Part shown: in pieces, positions 6,205 through 10,249 of the stretch
Layout of the letters: every line of letters begins with the position of its first letter
Position numbering within the stretch: position 1 is the stretch's first letter
Origin: Pelotomaculum sp.
GTDB lineage: Bacteria > Bacillota > Desulfotomaculia > Desulfotomaculales > Pelotomaculaceae
Assembly: GCA_003489345.1 (NCBI GenBank)
Contig: DNIT01000141.1
Coordinates: 4,975 to 15,223, forward strand
Direction of reading: 5' to 3'
Length of the DNA: 10,249 nt
The notes under the pieces: generated by a model
Databases searched by the model: none
What the model was told of the DNA's origin: nothing
The model's input: the letters and a program-made list of their open reading frames with translations, nothing else
Translations under genes and position numbers: made by a program

Positions 6205-7134
6205 CTACTCTAACCAAATTCGTTTCAAGTCATTGTGCGAACACGCCGGATGAACTGTGTGCCGCAGCAATTTATCGGGTAAGTCGGTAAAAAGGTTGCT
6301 TTCGTAATCTTCAATGTTGCCCGTGTCACAAAGTGTTGCCAGGTTCGGGTCAATCGGCATTTTCCCAAGAAAAGGAACCGAAAACTGCTCTGCGATTTCC
6401 TTTCCGCGACTGCGGCCGAAGAGTTGAAAGTCCTCACCGCACTTAGGGCAGATCACACTGCTCATATTCTCAATCAGACCCAGGAGGGGTATGTTCAACT
6501 GTTTTGCCATTTTGACCGCCTTGTTAACAATCATTACAGCCAGTTCCTGTGGAGAGGTTACAACTATCAGCCCGTTCAGAGGCAGGGACTGCATGACTGT
6601 CAGGGGTACATCCCCGGTGCCGGGTGGCAGGTCGACAAAAAGATACTCCAGGTCGGTCCAAACAACATCCGTAAAAAACTGTTTGACAACTCCAGAAAGG
6701 ATGGGTCCCCGCCAAATGACAGGGTCTTCCTCTTTAGGAAGCAGCAGGTTAATTGACATCACTTTAATCCCAGTCTTGCTTTCTGCGGGAAGTATTCCAA
6801 ATTGAGTCCCTTCGGACTTGCCTTTAATGCCAAACATTCTGGGCACGCTGGGACCTGTAATATCAGCATCAAGAATCCCCACTTCAAAACCTTTTCTTCT
6901 AAAACCGCAGGCAAGCAGGGAGGCCACGGAAGACTTCCCGACACCACCTTTACCGCTCATGACGGCAATTACGTTTTTAACCGAACTAAATTCGTTAACA
7001 GCAAGTTTTTCTATGCCGGTTTTGGAATCCTTCTTGTCCGTCTCACAGCCGCAATTTGAAGCCGGTTCCGTACCACAGCTGCAATCCGAATCCTTAGCAG
7101 AATCACAACTGCATTTAGTATCAGTTTCCATCAT
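6205..7134 (-). CDS. mrp: Mrp/NBP35/ApbC-type Fe-S cluster carrier ATPase with N-terminal CxC repeats
   Basis: P-loop ATPase that carries Fe-S (or related) clusters to target proteins, normally as a homodimer in the cytoplasm. The deviant Walker A motif is SGKGGVGKSS (60-69). ILDADITGPSVPRMFG (87-102) is the typical Mrp switch region, FVDLPPGTGD (166-175) the Walker B/switch II region, and ENMS precedes the bridging-cluster motif C229-P-K-C232. The first 30 residues carry three CxC pairs at 8/10, 18/20 and 28/30, spaced exactly ten residues apart, instead of the CX13CX2CX5C motif of eukaryotic NBP35. Length (309) is normal for the subgroup with an N-terminal extension. A second ATG directly follows (7131) and has the better spacing (7 nt) from GGGAGGG. 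A possible promoter lies in the 100-base gap upstream. The NifX-like gene follows after 27 bases. Confidence 0.94.
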   Translation of the reverse strand: MMETDTKCSCDSAKDSDCSCGTEPASNCGCETDKKDSKTGIEKLAVNEFSSVKNVIAVMSGKGGVGKSSVASLLACGFRRKGFEVGILDADITGPSVPRMFGIKGKSEGTQFGILPAESKTGIKVMSINLLLPKEEDPVIWRGPILSGVVKQFFTDVVWTDLEYLFVDLPPGTGDVPLTVMQSLPLNGLIVVTSPQELAVMIVNKAVKMAKQLNIPLLGLIENMSSVICPKCGEDFQLFGRSRGKEIAEQFSVPFLGKMPIDPNLATLCDTGNIEDYESNLFTDLPDKLLRHTVHPACSHNDLKRIWLE

Positions 7135-7183
7135 AGCACCCTCCCAAAGATCAGAAAGATTGACGTCCGTCTACAGTACCGTT

Positions 7184-7214
7184 ATTATAATATTTCCTTG
7201 ATGATATCTGCCAA
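7184..7214 (-). promoter_or_regulatory. Possible sigma-A promoter in front of the Mrp-type gene
   Basis: On the - strand TTGGCA (7214-7209) is followed after 19 bases by a perfect TATAAT (7189-7184). The spacing is slightly long. The candidate lies in the only sizeable gap (100 bases) inside the main cluster, about 50 bases ahead of the Mrp start. It would allow extra expression of the Mrp and NifX-like pair. Confidence 0.4.
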
Positions 7215-7226
7215 TACCGAATTGGC
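7210..7226. repeat. 17-base palindrome overlapping the candidate -35 of the Mrp-type gene
   Basis: GCCAAT (7210-7215) and ATTGGC (7221-7226) form a perfect 6-bp inverted repeat around ACCGA. It lies just beyond the stop codon of the MinD-type gene and overlaps the possible -35 hexamer. It may be an operator or a small transcript-end hairpin. There is no U-tract after it. Confidence 0.35.
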
Positions 7227-7234
7227 GATGGTAA

Positions 7235-8113
7235 CTAATTTAATTCTTTTTTGAGAATATCCCAAGTTGCCCGGATATCCTGAGCTGCTGGTGAACCGGT
7301 GATTGCTACTACCGGAAGTTTTCTGACTTGAGCAGAGGTAACTGAGCGGTCGTAGCGAATCCTGCCTACCACCTGCACATCATACTCCAGTGCCTTCATT
7401 TCAATTTTATTACTGATTTCCAGATTAAGGTCATACTTGTTAATACAAAGGTAAGCAGGTATATTGAAATGACGCACTAACTCTATAACCCGCTTCAAGT
7501 CGTGCTGTCCGGACACAGTTGGCTCAGTAACAATCAGCACGGCATCGGCGCCTGTAACCGAGGAAATAACCGGGCAGCCGATACCAGGTGGCCCGTCAAC
7601 AAGTATATATGCCAACTCTTCCTTTTCAGCGATCATTTTTGCCTGATTCCGCACCAAGCTTACCATCCTCCCGGAATTTTCCTTTGCAACCCCGAGCCTG
7701 GCATGGACCATAGGCCCATATCGTGCTTCAGAAATAAACCACCTGCCACTGACGGACTCCTCAAAATGAATCGCCTTCTCCGGACAGAAGTAACCGCATA
7801 CTCCGCAACCTTCACACGCTATTGGGTCTATTTTGAAAACCGGTGGTTTGCTTTTATCCTTCATAACAGCCCCGAAACGGCAGAGCTGAAAACATTTTCC
7901 GCAAGCAGAACACTTTTCGGGTTGAATGGAGTAGGTCTTGCCACCGATAAATTTTTCCGAATGCTTTATCTCTGGTTCAAGAACCAGGTGCAGGTCGGCC
8001 GCGTCTACATCGCAATCCGCCAGAACCGTTTTCTCTGCCATTGCTGCAAGGGAAGCGACCAGGCTTGTCTTCCCGGTACCGCCTTTACCGCTGATGACAA
8101 CAAGCTCTTTCAA
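7235..8113 (-). CDS. MinD-superfamily ATPase with inserted two-cluster ferredoxin domain (copy B)
   Basis: Cytoplasmic SIMIBI-class ATPase of the COG1149 type, implicated by context in metal-sulfur cofactor assembly. The deviant Walker A motif is SGKGGTGKTS (8-17). LADCDVDAADLHL (31-43) follows. A ferredoxin domain is inserted with two [4Fe-4S] motifs: C68-x2-C71-x2-C74-x3-C78 and C100-x2-C103-x2-C106-x3-C110-P. The Walker B/switch region is VDGPPGIGCPV, with a conserved cysteine after the PPG, and TEPT and CINKYD (base recognition) come later. Its start is TTG at 8113, and the upstream gene's TGA overlaps it as TTGA, indicating translational coupling. GGGAGG lies 7 nt upstream. It is 292 residues long, typical of the family, and clearly homologous to the neighbouring copy, so the two probably form a heteromeric pair. 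Confidence 0.93.
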   Translation of the reverse strand: MKELVVISGKGGTGKTSLVASLAAMAEKTVLADCDVDAADLHLVLEPEIKHSEKFIGGKTYSIQPEKCSACGKCFQLCRFGAVMKDKSKPPVFKIDPIACEGCGVCGYFCPEKAIHFEESVSGRWFISEARYGPMVHARLGVAKENSGRMVSLVRNQAKMIAEKEELAYILVDGPPGIGCPVISSVTGADAVLIVTEPTVSGQHDLKRVIELVRHFNIPAYLCINKYDLNLEISNKIEMKALEYDVQVVGRIRYDRSVTSAQVRKLPVVAITGSPAAQDIRATWDILKKELN

Positions 8114-8973
8114 CCTATCGCCTCCCTCTGCACTGAGGTCAGAAGCTGCTTCATGATTTCCCGGTAGCCTGGTATGGCATAATAGGCCAAATCGCCAACA
8201 GAGTAAGCTTCAGCCACTCTACGCGCATCAGGAATTTCAGCCAAAATCCGCACCCTTCTTTCTCTGCAGAAATCATAGGCCAATTGGTTGTATTCCAGGT
8301 TTGCCCTATTTATAACAACAGCGCCAGGAATCCCAAGCTCGTGGAGCATGTCCAGGGCAAGGCCTAGATCATTAAGCCCGAAAGGAGTCGGCTCGGTAAC
8401 TAAAAGCACATAGTCAACTCCTCTGATCGCTGCAATAACCGGGCATGAAGTTCCAGGAGGGGCATCAATTATGGTCAGATTAACGTGTTGATCTGCCTCG
8501 CGAACCGCCTTAATCAGTGGTGGACTCATAGCCTCCCCAATATTAAGCCTGCCGTGTATAAAGGAAACCCCGCCGGCGCTACCTTTTTCGATGATGCCTA
8601 TAGGACGCTCTTTTTCAGTTATGGCGCCGGCCGGGCAGACTAGTGAACATCCCCCACAGCCATGGCACATATTGTCAAAGGTCAGTACCGTTTTGCTGAT
8701 TTTAACAATGGCACTATACTGGCAGACTTCTTGACAGGCACCGCATTTTATACATTTTTTCCCATTCACTTCAGGAATGGGAACGCTTACCGGATAGCGG
8801 TGACTTAGACAGGGTTTCAGAAAGAGATGTCCATTTGGCTCTTCCACATCACAGTCCAGGTATGCTGCTCTATACCCTGCTTCTACCGCTGCGCAGGCAA
8901 GGTTTGCGGAAACGGTGGTTTTACCTGTCCCTCCTTTACCGCTTGCAACAGCGACAGTCAGGTTTAGTGCCAT
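8110..8973 (-). CDS. MinD-superfamily ATPase with inserted two-cluster ferredoxin domain (copy A)
   Basis: Partner of the downstream MinD-type ATPase. The deviant Walker A motif is ASGKGGTGKTT (10-20). LDCDVEEPNGHLF (39-51) is the usual switch I region of this subgroup. Two [4Fe-4S] motifs follow, C74-x2-C77-x2-C80-x3-C84 and C103-x2-C106-x2-C109-x3-C113-P, then IIDAPPGTSCPV with the conserved Cys after PPGTS, and VTEPTPFG. ATG at 8973 (MALNLTVAVASGKGG) was chosen over the in-frame ATG six codons upstream because GGGAGG is then 7 nt in front; the longer reading would start inside that ribosome binding site. Homologous gene pairs sit together in the orp operons of Desulfovibrio (DVU2103/DVU2104, recalled from the literature). 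It lies 30 bases behind a DUF5320-type gene and overlaps the next gene by four bases. Confidence 0.93.
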   Translation of the reverse strand: MALNLTVAVASGKGGTGKTTVSANLACAAVEAGYRAAYLDCDVEEPNGHLFLKPCLSHRYPVSVPIPEVNGKKCIKCGACQEVCQYSAIVKISKTVLTFDNMCHGCGGCSLVCPAGAITEKERPIGIIEKGSAGGVSFIHGRLNIGEAMSPPLIKAVREADQHVNLTIIDAPPGTSCPVIAAIRGVDYVLLVTEPTPFGLNDLGLALDMLHELGIPGAVVINRANLEYNQLAYDFCRERRVRILAEIPDARRVAEAYSVGDLAYYAIPGYREIMKQLLTSVQREAIG

Positions 8974-9003
8974 GATCTTACCTCCCTGCAATGTGTTGTA
9001 GGT

Positions 9004-9342
9004 TTAAGCAAGCTCGTTTTCTTCTTTTTCCAGTTCCTCAAGCCGCCTTATGATCTCCCCCAGGAATTTTTCAAAAGTGCCAAGCTTCTCCATTAGACCT
9101 TCCAAGGCTACTTCACTACTTGACGGCGGAGCATAGACCGCTCCGGTAATTGTTCTATCGGGCGCCCACCTGGCCTGTCGGGGGAGACCGGCGGGAGCAT
9201 AACAGTTCCTCCGGCAACAGCCACCCTTACCTGGCCTTTGCTCCGGTTCACGGGCTTGATTGAGGTAGGCCATGCAGCATCCTCTCCCCCATCCAGTCAT
9301 CGGCCCTGCACTTTGCGGGCCCGTTCCGTTAAATCCTGGCAT
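9004..9342 (-). CDS. DUF5320-type glycine/cysteine-rich small protein with C-terminal coiled coil
   Basis: Small protein of unknown function that is typically encoded beside NifX-like and MinD-ferredoxin genes in anaerobes. The N-terminus, MPGFNGTGPQSAGPMTGWGRGCC, is the hallmark of the family (MPGxxGTGPxxxGPMTGxGxGxC). Cysteines come in two clusters, C22-C23 and C42-C43 with C47, suggesting metal binding. The C-terminal 35 residues, from about position 75, are rich in E, L and K (LEGLMEKLGTFEKFLGEI and LEELEKEENELA) and predict a coiled coil for oligomerisation. The ATG at 9342 has a weak AAGGTG ribosome binding site about 10 bases upstream. It lies 45 bases after the preceding small gene and 30 bases before the first MinD-type ATPase, so it is part of the same operon. 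Confidence 0.88.
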   Translation of the reverse strand: MPGFNGTGPQSAGPMTGWGRGCCMAYLNQAREPEQRPGKGGCCRRNCYAPAGLPRQARWAPDRTITGAVYAPPSSSEVALEGLMEKLGTFEKFLGEIIRRLEELEKEENELA

Positions 9343-9387
9343 ATTTTTTTGACACCTTCTTTTAGATTTCCAGTGCAGTCTCGGAAA

Positions 9388-9576
9388 TCAACTCTGACGG
9401 CGTTCGGGGCCTTTTCCTTGCCATTGTCCTTGCCCCTGATAGCGACCTTGCGCTTGACCTCGACCCTGACCCTGACCTCGACCCTGACCTTGTCCTTGAG
9501 CGGTTCCACATGGTCCCCTGCGTCTGCCGCCAACCGGTCCCCTGCCATCCGGCCCAGTTCCATCTCCTCTAGGCAT
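9388..9576 (-). CDS. Short DUF5320-like protein with a Gln-Gly/Arg-Gly repeat tail
   Basis: A 62-residue protein whose opening, MPRGDGTGPDGRGPVGGRRRGPCG, matches the N-terminal signature of DUF5320-type proteins, so the frame is credible despite low complexity. After the single cysteine (C23) the sequence becomes almost only Q, G and R dipeptides (QGQGQGRGQGQGRGQ and so on). The coiled-coil half of the neighbouring family member is missing, and the expanded repeat stands in its place. ATG at 9576 was preferred to an upstream ATG (9609) because GGGGGTG lies just before it and the consensus starts there. It sits between a NifX-like gene (49 bases upstream) and the full-length DUF5320-type gene (45 bases downstream). 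The function is unknown. The strong positive charge (many Arg, no acidic residues in the tail) would fit a disordered or nucleic-acid-binding segment, but that is speculation. Confidence 0.72.
   Translation of the reverse strand: MPRGDGTGPDGRGPVGGRRRGPCGTAQGQGQGRGQGQGRGQAQGRYQGQGQWQGKGPERRQS
9456..9491. repeat. 18-base tandem repeat within the Gln-Gly-rich gene
   Basis: Two consecutive copies of an 18-base unit (9456-9473 and 9474-9491) that differ only at the last base. Related hexamers (CCTGAC and CCTCGA types) continue on both sides from about 9440 to 9500. On the - strand they encode repeated Gly-Gln-Gly-Gln-Gly-Arg units, so the repeat probably grew by slippage or unequal exchange while keeping the reading frame. 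Confidence 0.8.
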
Positions 9577-9625
9577 ACCCGCACCCCCTTTCAATTCTTT
9601 ACTTATCAAACTATTGCTCCAACGC

Positions 9626-9988
9626 TTATGCCCAGTGGCTATCTACACTTGCGTCTGATGCCTCACGCAATGCACCCTTTTTAAACTGTTCCAAAACTTC
9701 TGCAACTGTGCCCTCAGTTCCGTAATAAACCTTAATACCGGCAGCCATCAGAGTCCGGAAAGCTTTCGGTCCACAGTTACCGGTTATAAGGGCGCTTACC
9801 TCCTCGCGGCTGACTTGCTCTGCAGCCTGGATACCCGCACCCTGGTTTGCGTTGAGGCTTTTCTGGTTATTGACAGCCCGGTAATCACCAGTATTTGTAT
9901 TAATCACCACAAACCAACCAGCGCGTCCGAACCTAGGGTCGACTTTGCTTTCAAGTGTTTTCCCCTGGGACGTAATGGCAACTTTCAA
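9626..9988 (-). CDS. NifX/NifB-type metal-cofactor binding protein, first gene of the cluster
   Basis: PF02579-family protein of 120 residues. The opening reads KVAITSQGKTLESKVDPRFGRAGWFVVINT, the standard start of the 'dinitrogenase iron-molybdenum cofactor biosynthesis' family. Then come NANQGAGIQAAE, ALITGNCGPKAF with a cysteine in the GNCGP turn that is common in this subgroup, and GIKVYYGTEGTVAEVLEQF. It belongs to a different branch from the two paralogues at 5369-6177, which lack DPRFGRA and carry HF(G/T)..REF. The start is the TTG at 9988, which gives MKVAITS and has AGGGTG 6 bases upstream. A GTG three codons earlier and an ATG at 10042 are less likely because the extension (FIKTINLFKKK) is not family-like. 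It is the first gene behind the promoter at 10055-10084 and heads the operon. Confidence 0.9.
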   Translation of the reverse strand: MKVAITSQGKTLESKVDPRFGRAGWFVVINTNTGDYRAVNNQKSLNANQGAGIQAAEQVSREEVSALITGNCGPKAFRTLMAAGIKVYYGTEGTVAEVLEQFKKGALREASDASVDSHWA

Positions 9989-10052
9989 TATTTTCACCCT
10001 TTCTGGTTTCTTTTTGAATAAATTTATTGTTTTAATGAACATATTTTCATAA

Positions 10053-10073
10053 TCATTATACCGATTATAATGA
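10053..10073. promoter_or_regulatory. Palindromic operator candidate overlapping the cluster promoter
   Basis: The arms TCATTATA (10053-10060) and TATAATGA (10066-10073) are perfectly complementary around a 5-base centre. One arm contains the -10 hexamer and the other fills the spacer, so a protein bound here would block RNA polymerase. In addition TAATGAACATAT occurs twice in direct orientation (10033-10044 and 10068-10079, 35 bases apart), flanking the start site. The regulator is not identifiable from this window. Confidence 0.55.
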
Positions 10074-10084
10074 ACATATGTCAA
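10055..10084 (-). promoter_or_regulatory. Near-perfect sigma-A promoter for the minus-strand cluster
   Basis: On the - strand TTGACA (10084-10079) is followed after 18 bases by TATAAT (10060-10055). Both hexamers match the sigma-A consensus exactly. Transcription would begin near 10048, about 60 bases before the TTG start of the first NifX-like gene. This differs from the sigma-54 promoters reported for the Desulfovibrio orp operons. Confidence 0.8.
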
Positions 10085-10202
10085 TAATGATTAAAAGAAA
10101 TTCAATATATTTTTATAAACGGGGTAACTGTTGATAAATCCAATGAGGGAAAACTCTGTAGTTATTACGCAACAAGGGTAATGTAATCTTTAGAGGGGGT
10201 TC

Positions 10203-10249
10203 ATGACTACTCTTTGTGGAAGGGTTATCTCTTTTGCCGGACAAAACAT
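10203..10249 (+). CDS. Possible start of a divergent gene, truncated by the window edge
   Basis: ATG at 10203 follows GAGGGGGT (10193-10200), a strong but closely spaced ribosome binding site, and opens a frame of 15 codons without a stop (MTTLCGRVISFAGQN) that runs off the window. The gene would be divergent to the minus-strand cluster. The fragment is too short to name a family. The 214-base gap between the two divergent starts has no other gene. Besides the cluster promoter, only a weak possible + strand -10 (TATAAA, 10114-10119) was seen. Confidence 0.5.
   Translation, partial: MTTLCGRVISFAGQN

Noticed and set aside
7195..7220. Sigma-54 promoter before the Mrp-type gene
   Set aside because: A TTGGCA is present on the - strand, but the second TTGCA-like box at the required spacing is missing. 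A sigma-A type -10 is present instead.
7502..8167. Long 221-codon open frame on the + strand opposite a MinD-type ATPase gene
   Set aside because: It is antisense to a well-supported ATPase gene with two ferredoxin motifs and has no ribosome binding site or recognisable domain.
9297..9584. A 95-codon open frame on the - strand overlapping the Gln-Gly-rich gene and the start of the next gene
   Set aside because: It is in another frame, begins with a non-family sequence, and its Val-Glu-Val-Arg pattern is just the tandem repeat read out of frame. The overlapping frame carries the recognisable MPRGDGTGP start.
5833..9988. Nitrogen fixation (nif) cluster
   Set aside because: NifX-like and Mrp/MinD genes alone do not make nitrogenase. 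No nifHDK, nifE/N or complete nifB is present, and PF02579 proteins are common in non-diazotrophic anaerobes.
10110..10200. Riboswitch-like leader before the possible gene at 10203
   Set aside because: Only a 6-base wobble-containing pairing (GTAACT with AGTTAT) was found, with no match to a riboswitch consensus that I know.

Overview
The window looks like chromosomal DNA from a strictly anaerobic, low- to mid-GC Firmicute of the Peptococcaceae type (Desulfotomaculum/Pelotomaculum-like). This is inferred from strong GGGAGG-type ribosome binding sites, several TTG/GTG starts, ferredoxin-rich gene content and no sign of aerobic metabolism. No rRNA, tRNA, CRISPR array, transposase or integrase was seen.

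Region 1 (1-3654, + strand) is a tightly packed three-gene operon for a molybdenum hydroxylase of the xanthine dehydrogenase family: FAD subunit (its 5' end lies outside the window), [2Fe-2S] subunit and molybdopterin-binding catalytic subunit. The cofactor motifs are intact. The substrate cannot be read from the sequence. The form I CO dehydrogenase active-site motif is absent.

Region 2 (about 3655-4880) is clearly more AT-rich than its surroundings. It begins with two strong hairpins behind the hydroxylase operon, then carries a 75-residue ferredoxin-like protein with 12 cysteines (+ strand) and, converging on it, an unrecognised 148-residue protein (- strand).

Region 3 (4881-9988, - strand; read from high to low coordinates) is a nine-gene cluster. 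Its order is a NifX-like protein (PF02579 family), two small glycine-rich proteins of the DUF5320 type, two MinD-type ATPases each carrying an inserted two-cluster ferredoxin domain, a Mrp/NBP35-type Fe-S carrier ATPase, a second NifX-like protein, a Rho-independent terminator, a third NifX-like protein and a GyrI-like effector-binding protein. A near-consensus sigma-A promoter (TTGACA, 18-nt spacer, TATAAT) overlapped by a palindrome lies in front of the first gene. The parts list closely matches the orange protein (Orp) operons of Desulfovibrio, in which paired MinD-ferredoxin ATPases, a Mrp protein and NifX-family proteins that can bind a Mo-Cu-sulfide cluster are encoded together. Here the Mrp and NifX parts are separate adjacent genes. 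The likely theme is ATP-dependent assembly, carriage or delivery of a metal-sulfur cofactor, next door to a molybdoenzyme. The link between the two is inference.

At the right edge a divergent + strand gene probably begins at 10203, but only 15 codons are visible.
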